From NCBI GenBank assembly GCA_903925445.1, contig CAIYFE010000326.1, positions 1 through 6,406 on the forward strand: DNA of 6,406 nucleotides, given 5' to 3'. The translations under genes and the position numbers were made by a program. This stretch comes from an uncultured Burkholderiales bacterium. Its GTDB lineage: Bacteria > Pseudomonadota > Gammaproteobacteria > Burkholderiales > Burkholderiaceae_C. Shown in pieces: positions 1 to 6,406 of this stretch (position 1 is its first letter; the number at the start of each line of letters is the position of its first letter). The notes below the pieces were generated by a model. That model saw nothing but the letters and a program-made list of their open reading frames with translations, ran no database searches and was not told the origin of the DNA.

Positions 1-797
1 AGTTCGTTGAAGTTTTCGTGGTAGTTGTCGGGATAGACCTCGACCTTGCGTAAATGCTCAGGAACGCTGGCCAACAATTGTTGGCCAGCGCTTGAGTCAG
101 CTAAAAAATCTTGTCCCGCAATCGCGGCAAACACCGGGCTGGGCCACAGGCTGAAGTCTTTGGGCAAAGCTTTTTGCGCCTGCATCAGGGCATTGGCAAA
201 TCGGAAACTGGGCTCTGTGCCTCGAATGCCGCTGGCTTGGTCTTGCACAATGCGCTCGGCAATTTGGGTGTCGTGGGTCAACACATGCGAGAACGATTTC
301 ACTGGCACCTTGGCCGTTGGAAACAGCTTCGCCCAAAAACCAGAAAATTTCTCGAGCACCTTGGGAACCGGAATGGCGTTGAAAAAATAAGGCGATGACA
401 ACACATAGCCCTTGATTTGCGTGTCGTTGGCAAAGCGCCCCAAGGCCAAATGGGCCGCGATCAAACCGCCCATTGAATGCCCCATGATGAAAATTGGCAA
501 ATCCGGATAACGCGCTTTGATCCATTGCAGCAGCAACTCGGTGTCTACCAAGAATTGATCGAACGATGGAATATCCACCCGTTTGCCACTGGCGTGGCCC
601 ACCATGTCAAGACTCAAAGTGGCCACGCCGTGCTGTTTGAAATAATTTGCCGGCACGCAAAAGTCACCCGCATGCGCCATGCCACCGTGAATGGCCAAGA
701 TCACGATGCGAGGTGATGGCGGCTGCCACACATGAATCGTGCGTGACTTGCCGTCGCTGCACACCAGTGAATCGAGGCGATCTTCGAAATAGCGCAT
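1..797 (-). CDS. Alpha/beta hydrolase, lysophospholipase / monoacylglycerol lipase-like (3' end outside window)
   Basis: This gene encodes a serine hydrolase of the alpha/beta-hydrolase fold (Hydrolase_4 / serine aminopeptidase S33 type), probably acting on an ester such as a lysophospholipid or monoacylglycerol. The substrate cannot be read from sequence. I translated 265 full codons up to the left edge with no stop. Visible features are an oxyanion-type HGG at residues 37-39, a nucleophile elbow GHSMGG at 106-111 with Ser108, a likely acid Asp230 in AGQDFLAD, and the base His260 in YHENFNE. With the triad complete and relatives usually about 270-330 residues long, only a short C-terminal piece should be missing. 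There is no signal peptide, so it is probably cytoplasmic. The ATG at 797 is supported by an AAAGGAG sequence 6 nt upstream. It starts 29 nt after the cusA stop with no visible terminator, so co-transcription is likely. An involvement in metal tolerance or membrane-lipid repair would be inference only. Residues 67-71 read GHASG where many relatives have GHGxS. Confidence 0.9.
   Translation of the reverse strand, partial: MRYFEDRLDSLVCSDGKSRTIHVWQPPSPRIVILAIHGGMAHAGDFCVPANYFKQHGVATLSLDMVGHASGKRVDIPSFDQFLVDTELLLQWIKARYPDLPIFIMGHSMGGLIAAHLALGRFANDTQIKGYVLSSPYFFNAIPVPKVLEKFSGFWAKLFPTAKVPVKSFSHVLTHDTQIAERIVQDQASGIRGTEPSFRFANALMQAQKALPKDFSLWPSPVFAAIAGQDFLADSSAGQQLLASVPEHLRKVEVYPDNYHENFNE
65..90. 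repeat. 26-bp perfect palindrome inside the hydrolase gene
   Basis: The 26 bases are identical to their own reverse complement, with no spacer. The centre is the CAATTG at 75-80 and each arm is 13 bp. It lies in the coding sequence of the hydrolase (codons about 236-245) and is in codon phase: Ala237-Gly238-Gln239-Gln240 codons are the reverse complements of the Ser244-Ala243-Leu242-Leu241 codons. Symmetry breaks just outside, at 64/91. It could be chance, a cruciform or mRNA hairpin, or a protein-binding site. Nothing in the sequence decides between these. Confidence 0.85.
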
Positions 798-803
798 GGC
801 TGA

Positions 804-810
804 CTCCTTT
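804..810 (-). promoter_or_regulatory. Ribosome binding site of the hydrolase gene
   Basis: The minus strand reads AAAGGAG here, followed by a 6-nt spacer to the ATG at 797. This strong Shine-Dalgarno sequence fixes the hydrolase start. It sits in the 29-nt gap after the cusA stop codon (827-829). That gap holds no hairpin or convincing promoter, so the hydrolase is probably read from the efflux operon transcript. Confidence 0.8.
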
Positions 811-826
811 TGCGTGATTTTAGGGA

Positions 827-3800
827 TCAGTCTGGCTGCGTCGTGGCTTGACGGCGACGGCGCATCAACAAATACACCGCCGGAATCACAAACATCGACA
901 ACAGCGGTGCTGTGATCATGCCTCCCACCATGGGCGCGGCAATGCGTTGCATGACCTCAGACCCGGTGCCCGTGCCCCACATGATGGGAAACAAGCCCGC
1001 CAAGATCACCGCCACCGTCATTGCCTTGGGACGCACGCGCAAAACAGCGCCTTCGCGGATGGCATCTAACAAATCAGCTTCACTGCTTTTGCCTTGCGCC
1101 AAGCGCGCTTCCCACGCTTGACGAAGGTACAGCAACATGATTACGCCAAACTCGGCCGACACGCCCGCCAATGCAATGAATCCCACCGCACCCGCCACCG
1201 ACAAGTTGTAGTTGAGCAAGTACAGCAACCAAATGCCGCCCACCAAAGCAAACGGCAGTGTCATCATGATGAGCGCCGCTTCTTCAAAGCGTTTGAAGGT
1301 CAAATACAACAGCACAAAAATGATGAGCAAGGTAAATGGCACCACCACTTTGAGCTTGGCCGTGGCGCGCTCCAAAAACTCAAACTGACCCGACCAAGAA
1401 ATCGAGTAACCCGGTGGCAACTTGACTTCTTTCATCACCGCTGCTTGCATGTCATGCACCGCCGAGCGCAAGTCTCGACCGCGAATGTCAACATACACCC
1501 AACCCGACAAACGTGCGTTTTCGCTGCGCAACATGGGCGGTCCATCGGTGATGCTGACATCGGCCACGTCAGACAAGACCAAGCGAATGCCTTGTGCGTT
1601 CACGATGGGCAAGGCTTTGAGCTTGTCCAAAGAGTCACGAATTTCACGCGGGTAGCGGATGTTGATGGGAAAACGCTGCAAGCCTTCCACGGTTTCGCCA
1701 ATGTTTTCGCCACCCACGGCAGAGGTGATGACCGATTGCACATCGGCAATGTTCATGCCAAAACGCGCCGCAGCTTCGCGCTTGATGTTGACGTCCACAT
1801 AACGGCCACCGGTCAAACGTTCCGCCAACGCGCTGCTCACGCCATCGACGTCTTTCAAAACACGTTCAATGTCGGTGGTGATGCGCTCGATCGTGGCCAA
1901 GTCTGTGCCCGCCACTTTGACGCCCACGGGGCTTTTGATGCCAGTCGCCAACATGTCGATGCGGTTGCGAATCGGTGGCACCCAAATGTTAGAAATACCG
2001 GGCACTTTGACGATGCGATCCAACTCCTCGATCAATTTGTCTTGCGTCATGCCATCGCGCCATTCTTTGCGAGGCTTGAATTGAATCGTGGTCTCGAACA
2101 TTTCCAAAGGCGCGGGGTCGGATGCGGTTTCAGCGCGTCCGGCCTTGCCGTAAACGCTCAACACTTCGGGCACGGTTTTGATCAAGCGATCGGTTTGTTG
2201 CAACAACTCCGAGGCCTTGCCGGCTGACAAACCGGGCAAAGCCGTGGGCATGTAAAGCAAGTCCCCCTCGTCCAAGCGCGGCATGAATTCACCGCCGATG
2301 TGTTGCAACGGCCAAAAACTCATCACCAGCAACACGGCAGCCACACCCAATGTGTGCTTGGGTTTGGCCAAAACTTTTTCAAGCAAGGGCTCGTAAATTT
2401 TGATCAAGAAGCGGTTGATGGGATTGCTTTTTTCGTCCGGAATGTGGCCGCGAATCAAATACCCCATGAGCACCGGAATCAAGGTGATCGACAAGGCTGC
2501 GGCTGCGGCCATGGCGTAGGTTTTGGTGAAAGCCAAGGGTGAGAACAAACGCCCTTCTTGCGCTTCCAGCGTGAACACCGGAATGAACGACAACGTGATG
2601 ATGAGCAGCGAAAAGAACAACGCAGGCCCCACCTCAGCCGCCGCATCGGCGATCACGCCCCAGCGCGCCTTGCCCTTGAGCTCACCGTCGGGATTTGAAT
2701 GCTTCCATTGCTCCAAATGCTTGTGCGCGTTTTCAATCATCACAACCGCCGCGTCCACCATCGCGCCAATCGCAATGGCAATGCCGCCCAAAGACATGAT
2801 GTTGGCGTTCACGCCTTGGTAGCGCATGACAATGAAAGCCATCAAGATGCCCAGCGGCAACGACACAATGGCCACCAAAGCAGAGCGCATGTGAAACAAA
2901 AAGATCAAGCACACCACGGCCACCACGATGAACTCTTCGAGCAACTTGTGGCCCAAGTTTTCAATCGCGCGTTCAATCAGACCAGAGCGGTCATAGGTCG
3001 GCACAATTTCAACGCCATCGGGTAAGCCGGCTTGGAGTTGCTCCAGCTTGGCCTTCACAGCTTCAATGGTTTGCAATGCGTTTTTGCCCGAACGCATGAC
3101 AATCACGCCGCCCGTGGCTTCGCCCTCGCCGTCCAACTCGCCAATGCCGCGACGCATTTCAGGTCCAATTTGAATGCGTGCCACATCGCCCAAACGCACA
3201 GGCACGCCAGCTTCATTGGTTCGCAAAGGCACGTTGCGGAAATCGTCCAGATTTTGCAAGTAGCCCGATGCGCGCACCATGTATTCGGCTTCACCCAACT
3301 CCAACACGGAGCCGCCGTTTTCTTGGTTGGCTTTTTGAATCGCCTCCACCACATGCGTGTGAGAAACACGGTACGCGGCCATCTTGTCAGGATCCAACAC
3401 GATTTGGTATTGACGCACCATGCCGCCAATGGACGCGACTTCGGCCACGTTGGGCACTGTTTTGAGTTCGTACTTCAAAAACCAGTCTTGCAAAGCACGC
3501 AACTGTGACGCGTCGTGGGTGCCTTTGCGATCGATCAACGAGTACTGATAAATCCAGCCCACGCCCGTTGCGTCAGGCCCCAGCGACGCTTTGGCGCTGG
3601 GTGGCAACTTGGATTGCACTTGGTTGAGGTATTCAAGCACGCGCGAACGCGCCCAATACAAGTCCGTGCCGTCTTCAAACAAAACATAAACATAGGAGTC
3701 GCCAAAGAAGGAGTAACCGCGCACCGTCTTCGCCCCAGGCACCGACAGCATGGTGGTGGTCAACGGGTAAGTGACTTGGTTTTCAACAATGCGAGGCGCC

Positions 3801-3967
3801 TGTCCCGGATACGTGGTGCGGATGATGACTTGCACATCCGACAAGTCGGGCAAAGCATCCAACGGTGTTTTGCTGACCGAGTACACACCCCAAGCGGCGA
3901 TCATCAAGGTGGCCAGCAAAACCAGAAATCGGTTGACGATCGACCAACGAATGATTTTTGCAATCAT
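827..3967 (-). CDS. cusA: Heavy-metal RND efflux pump, CusA/SilA type (Cu+/Ag+)
   Basis: This is the proton-driven inner-membrane pump of a tripartite metal efflux system, exporting probably Cu+ and Ag+. The product is 1046 residues, against about 1047 for E. coli CusA, and is collinear with it, so it looks intact. Layout: TM1 about 10-31, periplasmic domain about 32-338, TM2-TM6 about 344-500, TM7 about 535-555, second periplasmic domain about 556-873, TM8-TM12 about 874-1034. Metal-site methionines M573 (LLYMP), M623 (LEMFETT) and M672 (IDMLATG) are all present. So are the proton-relay residues D405, E939 and K981 (K984 in E. coli). TM4 reads GAMVDAAVVMIEN, the monovalent-metal type, rather than the DGA form with further acidic residues seen in Zn/Co/Cd pumps. 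Relay methionines M391/M1006, M403/M486 and M410/M501 are kept, but E. coli M755, partner of M271, is N755 here. The start is ATG in a 4-nt overlap with the cusB stop, preceded by AGGAG. Family assignment is very secure. The exact metal range is inferred from these residues. Confidence 0.97.
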   Translation of the reverse strand: MIAKIIRWSIVNRFLVLLATLMIAAWGVYSVSKTPLDALPDLSDVQVIIRTTYPGQAPRIVENQVTYPLTTTMLSVPGAKTVRGYSFFGDSYVYVLFEDGTDLYWARSRVLEYLNQVQSKLPPSAKASLGPDATGVGWIYQYSLIDRKGTHDASQLRALQDWFLKYELKTVPNVAEVASIGGMVRQYQIVLDPDKMAAYRVSHTHVVEAIQKANQENGGSVLELGEAEYMVRASGYLQNLDDFRNVPLRTNEAGVPVRLGDVARIQIGPEMRRGIGELDGEGEATGGVIVMRSGKNALQTIEAVKAKLEQLQAGLPDGVEIVPTYDRSGLIERAIENLGHKLLEEFIVVAVVCLIFLFHMRSALVAIVSLPLGILMAFIVMRYQGVNANIMSLGGIAIAIGAMVDAAVVMIENAHKHLEQWKHSNPDGELKGKARWGVIADAAAEVGPALFFSLLIITLSFIPVFTLEAQEGRLFSPLAFTKTYAMAAAAALSITLIPVLMGYLIRGHIPDEKSNPINRFLIKIYEPLLEKVLAKPKHTLGVAAVLLVMSFWPLQHIGGEFMPRLDEGDLLYMPTALPGLSAGKASELLQQTDRLIKTVPEVLSVYGKAGRAETASDPAPLEMFETTIQFKPRKEWRDGMTQDKLIEELDRIVKVPGISNIWVPPIRNRIDMLATGIKSPVGVKVAGTDLATIERITTDIERVLKDVDGVSSALAERLTGGRYVDVNIKREAAARFGMNIADVQSVITSAVGGENIGETVEGLQRFPINIRYPREIRDSLDKLKALPIVNAQGIRLVLSDVADVSITDGPPMLRSENARLSGWVYVDIRGRDLRSAVHDMQAAVMKEVKLPPGYSISWSGQFEFLERATAKLKVVVPFTLLIIFVLLYLTFKRFEEAALIMMTLPFALVGGIWLLYLLNYNLSVAGAVGFIALAGVSAEFGVIMLLYLRQAWEARLAQGKSSEADLLDAIREGAVLRVRPKAMTVAVILAGLFPIMWGTGTGSEVMQRIAAPMVGGMITAPLLSMFVIPAVYLLMRRRRQATTQPD

Positions 3968-5232
3968 GGCTGTGCTCCTGCTTGGCCGTTCAAGCGCGCT
4001 TCTACGCCCTTCAAGCTGGCTTCTGAGTCAATCAAGAATTGCGACGACACCACCACTTGCTCGCGCAAGTGAAGTCCGCTTTTGACTTCGGTTTGGCCGG
4101 CGTTTTCAATGCCCACTTCCACCTCCACGGGACGGAACTTGCCGCCTTCTTCAGCCACCAAAACAACCGTGCGTTTGCCCGTTTGAATCACCGCTTCGCT
4201 TGGAATCAACATCGCTTGACGTGCCTGCGGATCTGTGAATTGCATTTGCACAAACATGCCCGGCACCAAATGCTCGCCTGCGTTGTTCAACGCCAATCTG
4301 ACTTTGACGGTGCGCGTGGACGGATTGACTTCGGGCAACACGGCTTGCACAAAACCTTTGAAAGGCTTGGCATCGTTGGCGCTTTTGGCTTGCACCTGCG
4401 CGCCAGGACGGATGAAGGCCACTTGGCTTTCTGGCACCTCCGCCTCGGCCCACACGCTGGACAAGCCATTGATGCGAAACAAACTCGCGCCGGCCATGAG
4501 CGTCATGCCCTCGCGCGCCATGTTCTCTAAGACCACGCCAGAAATCGGCGCCGTCACCGTCATGCGCGCTTGCACCACGCCTTTTTGCTCCACGTCTTGG
4601 ATTTGCGCTTCGCTCATGCCGACTTGGCGCATGCGCTGGCGAGCGGCATCGACCAATGAAGACAAATCCGCACCTTCAAAGCGCTTAACCGACAAGAATT
4701 CTTCTTGCGCAGCGACCCATTCGGGCACATACACATCGGCCAAGGCTTGCCCTTTTCGGACTTTTTCCAGCGTTGAGCGCACATGCAAGCGCTCCACAAA
4801 TCCGCTGGCACGCGCTTGGATGACCACTTGATCGCGCTCATTGAAAGCGATGTTGCCCACCGCCACGATGTGCGGCGACAAACTTCCCTCGCTGACTTGC
4901 ACCGTGCGCACACCCAGGTTTTGTTGGATGCGAGAGCTCACGGTCACACTGCCAGCGTCTTCGTTTTCATTGGCGTAGACAGGCACCAACATCATGTCCA
5001 TGAAAGGCGATTTACCGGGTTTGTCAAAACGCGTGCCCGGCACCATGGGGTCGTGGTAGTAGAGAATTTTTCCCTGCCCAGTCTCTGGTTGCGACGCCGC
5101 TTCTTGGGGTTGATCTTGCATGGCCTGCACAGGTGCTTCTTGCATGGGGCTGCCATATTGTTGGTAGGCATACGCGGCAGCCAGAGCCAAAGCCACTGCG
5201 CTCAAAGTCAAAATCCATTGTGTTTTTTTCAT
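3964..5232 (-). CDS. cusB: Periplasmic adaptor (membrane fusion protein) of Cu+/Ag+ efflux, CusB type
   Basis: CusB-type adaptors bridge the RND pump and the outer-membrane channel, and bind and hand over metal in the periplasm. The product is 422 residues and complete. Order: N-terminal signal or anchor (MKKTQW then a hydrophobic stretch, about 7-23, with no lipobox Cys); a variable Gln/Pro/Glu-rich linker about 28-54; an N-terminal metal site about 56-88 with YYHDPM and KSPFMDMM; barrel-sandwich halves about 125-165 and 222-256 flanking a helical hairpin about 168-220; a beta-barrel about 258-335; and a membrane-proximal domain about 340-415. M63, M78 and M80 match E. coli CusB M49, M64 and M66, the methionines known to bind Cu+/Ag+. 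M81 is an additional Met where E. coli has Asp. The protein contains no cysteine. Its ATG lies 1 nt after the cusC stop, with AGGAA upstream, and its stop overlaps the cusA start, so translation of all three genes is probably coupled. The metal range is inferred from the methionine site. Confidence 0.96.
   Translation of the reverse strand: MKKTQWILTLSAVALALAAAYAYQQYGSPMQEAPVQAMQDQPQEAASQPETGQGKILYYHDPMVPGTRFDKPGKSPFMDMMLVPVYANENEDAGSVTVSSRIQQNLGVRTVQVSEGSLSPHIVAVGNIAFNERDQVVIQARASGFVERLHVRSTLEKVRKGQALADVYVPEWVAAQEEFLSVKRFEGADLSSLVDAARQRMRQVGMSEAQIQDVEQKGVVQARMTVTAPISGVVLENMAREGMTLMAGASLFRINGLSSVWAEAEVPESQVAFIRPGAQVQAKSANDAKPFKGFVQAVLPEVNPSTRTVKVRLALNNAGEHLVPGMFVQMQFTDPQARQAMLIPSEAVIQTGKRTVVLVAEEGGKFRPVEVEVGIENAGQTEVKSGLHLREQVVVSSQFLIDSEASLKGVEARLNGQAGAQP
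3975..3979 (-). promoter_or_regulatory. Ribosome binding site of cusA, inside the cusB end
   Basis: The minus strand reads AGGAG, 7 nt before the cusA ATG at 3967. It lies within the last codons of cusB. The cusA start and cusB stop share the ATGA at 3964-3967, the usual arrangement for coupled translation and balanced subunit output. Confidence 0.8.
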
Positions 5233-5233
5233 G

Positions 5234-6406
5234 TCAATTCCTGATCGGTGTGAGGTAGTTCAGTTGCGCCCAAACCAAAGCGGTTTGCATCGCCAAGCGC
5301 TGATGCGCCATTTGGGTGTCCAAGGCCATGCGACGTGCTTGCAGCACATCGTTCAAATTGCCGACCCCTCCTCGGTAAGCCGTCAATGCGGCGTGGATGC
5401 GCTCTTGCGCGAGTGGCAGTTGTGTGGCCTCCAACTCAGACACACGTGCTTGATTGCTTTGCCACTCTTGCAACAAGGCTTGGATGTGCGCAACGTGTTC
5501 GCGCTCCGCCTCTTCGCGTTGCGCATGAAGTTGTGCCACCGAAGCCGCTTTGGCAGCAACTTCACGGTCTTGCACACTCGCTTGACGCCATTGCAAAGGC
5601 AGCGAAACGTTCACCGACACCATGTCCGAAAACTCAGGCGCACGTTTGTTGAACATCAACTCAACCGTCCAATTGGCTTTGCGATTGGCTTGTGCCAAGT
5701 CAAGTTCCGCTTGGGCAACGTCTTGCATGCGTCGCATCCACAGCAAGTGCGGATGCGCCTCGCTCAAACCATGCAAATCATGGTGTTGCCAAGGCGTGGT
5801 TCGCATGACGGGAAGCTCGCCCAAGGTGGACGTGTCTTGTTCACCCGTCCAGCGTTTGAGTTGCGTGTCGGTCACATCAATTTCGCGTTGGCTCTGCGCA
5901 AGTTGATCTTTGAGTTGCGCCAACTCCAAACGCGCCGACAACACATCGGCCTGGGACGCCTTGGCGCTTCGGTAGAGCGACTCAACGCTTTGCATTTGCA
6001 AAGTTGCTTCTTGGAGTTGCTGCCGCAACAACGTGTGCATTTGTTGCTGGTAGTAACGCATCAACCAAGCTTGCGCTGTGTCTTTGGCAATCTCTTGTTC
6101 GGACACGGTGCGCTGCGCCTGTGAGGCCATGGCTTCACGTTGGTAGCGCGACGCCAAAGCTTGCCGCTTGTCTGAACGAACCCACTCCTGCATCAAACCC
6201 ACGCTGCGCATGGTCATGAAATCGGGCGTGAGTTTGTACTTGTCTTGCCCAGTCACAGGCAAGTTGTTCACGCCGACCTTGAACACCGGATCGGGCAACT
6301 GAGCTGCAACAACAGCCATTTGTTGTGCCGCATCTTGGGTCGCATCATGTGCCACCAAGGTTTGTGAGCGCGCTTGCGCCAAGGCCACGGCTTTTTCCAA
6401 CGTCAG
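5234..6406 (-). CDS. cusC: TolC-family outer-membrane channel of a metal efflux system (5' end outside window)
   Basis: This gene encodes the outer-membrane exit duct, which forms a trimer, of the CusCBA-type complex. The reading frame is open to the right edge. The 390 residues visible start with LTLEKAVALAQARSQ, a typical opening of the mature TolC fold, so roughly 20-45 N-terminal residues, including the signal peptide, lie outside. A TTG at 6398-6400 is inside this conserved opening and is not a credible start. Two repeats of the outer-membrane efflux fold are visible. The first has long Ala/Gln/Leu-rich helices ending near KRWTGEQ. The second contains the turn YRGGVGNLNDVLQAR, and the chain ends in LTPIRN. 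The stretch with NLPVTGQDKY and FMTMRSVGLMQEW resembles channels paired with heavy-metal RND pumps. Whether it carries the N-terminal lipid-anchor Cys of E. coli CusC cannot be seen. The TGA stop ends 1 nt before cusB. The role is assigned by fold plus operon; sequence alone would not give the metal. Confidence 0.93.
   Translation of the reverse strand: MTLEKAVALAQARSQTLVAHDATQDAAQQMAVVAAQLPDPVFKVGVNNLPVTGQDKYKLTPDFMTMRSVGLMQEWVRSDKRQALASRYQREAMASQAQRTVSEQEIAKDTAQAWLMRYYQQQMHTLLRQQLQEATLQMQSVESLYRSAKASQADVLSARLELAQLKDQLAQSQREIDVTDTQLKRWTGEQDTSTLGELPVMRTTPWQHHDLHGLSEAHPHLLWMRRMQDVAQAELDLAQANRKANWTVELMFNKRAPEFSDMVSVNVSLPLQWRQASVQDREVAAKAASVAQLHAQREEAEREHVAHIQALLQEWQSNQARVSELEATQLPLAQERIHAALTAYRGGVGNLNDVLQARRMALDTQMAHQRLAMQTALVWAQLNYLTPIRN
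5238..5242 (-). promoter_or_regulatory. Ribosome binding site of cusB, inside the cusC end
   Basis: The minus strand reads AGGAA, 5 nt before the cusB ATG at 5232. It overlaps the last codons of cusC, whose TGA ends at 5234. The TGA-C-ATG junction leaves one base between the genes, so ribosomes finishing cusC probably restart on cusB. Confidence 0.7.

Noticed and set aside
97..525. Minus-strand 142-codon frame overlapping the hydrolase in another frame
   Set aside because: The competing minus-strand frame from 797 has a ribosome binding site and a complete catalytic triad. This one is a shadow with no domain features.
798..826. Possible terminator or promoter between cusA and the hydrolase
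   Set aside because: The 29 nt hold a ribosome binding site and an A-rich stretch but no stem and no paired -35/-10 elements that fit in the space.
1094..2227. Long plus-strand open frame (377 codons) antisense to cusA
   Set aside because: Its translation is packed with His, Gln and Arg and has no recognisable domain, as expected for a frame shadowing a conserved gene on the other strand. The cusA frame beneath it is collinear with a well-known family.
3579..3601. Inverted repeat CCCAGCG / CGCTGGG with a 9-nt loop, as a possible terminator
   Set aside because: It is a 7-bp stem in the middle of cusA with no T-run after it on either strand, and it encodes conserved residues around LGPDATG. 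Stems of this size are expected by chance.
5231..6124. Plus-strand open frame (297 codons) antisense to cusC
   Set aside because: It is rich in Leu, Arg, His and Gln with no domain I recognise, and lies wholly over the TolC-family gene, whose Ala/Gln/Leu-rich helices readily leave the opposite strand open.
6398..6400. TTG as the start codon of the cusC-like gene
   Set aside because: The frame stays open to the window edge, and this codon is inside the conserved LTLEKAVALA opening of the mature protein. A signal peptide must lie upstream, so the gene is partial here.

Overview
The window holds one tightly packed, leftward (minus-strand) gene cluster with essentially no non-coding DNA. Read in transcription order, from the right edge to the left, it contains: the 3' part of a TolC-type outer-membrane channel gene (cusC-like, 5' end outside the window), a periplasmic adaptor (cusB-like), a heavy-metal RND pump (cusA-like), and an alpha/beta hydrolase of the lysophospholipase/monoacylglycerol-lipase type whose last codons lie beyond the left edge. 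The gaps are 1 nt (cusC-cusB), a 4-nt ATGA overlap (cusB-cusA) and 29 nt (cusA-hydrolase). Each internal start has a purine-rich ribosome binding site, so the four genes are most likely one operon, with its promoter to the right of the window.

The three transport genes together encode a complete tripartite efflux complex spanning both membranes. CusA is the proton-driven inner-membrane pump, CusB binds metal through methionines and bridges the periplasm, and CusC is the exit duct. The monovalent-metal (Cu+/Ag+) assignment rests on visible residues. CusA carries the methionine triad M573/M623/M672, the TM4 signature with a single Asp (D405, GAMVDAA), and most of the methionine-pair relay. CusB carries an N-terminal metal site with DPM and FMDMM motifs. 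The hydrolase has a full Ser-Asp-His triad, but its link to metal export is positional only.

The protein sequences and a GC content that looks to be in the mid-50s per cent (by eye, not counted) suggest a Gram-negative betaproteobacterium, probably Burkholderiales and perhaps Comamonadaceae. This is an impression from family familiarity, not a search.

I see no mobile element, CRISPR array, RNA gene, terminator or promoter that I can defend. The system is a recognisable HME-RND efflux operon, not an undescribed one. The points most worth a second look are a 26-bp perfect palindrome inside the hydrolase gene, loss of one relay methionine in CusA (N755), an extra methionine in the CusB metal site, and the co-transcribed hydrolase.
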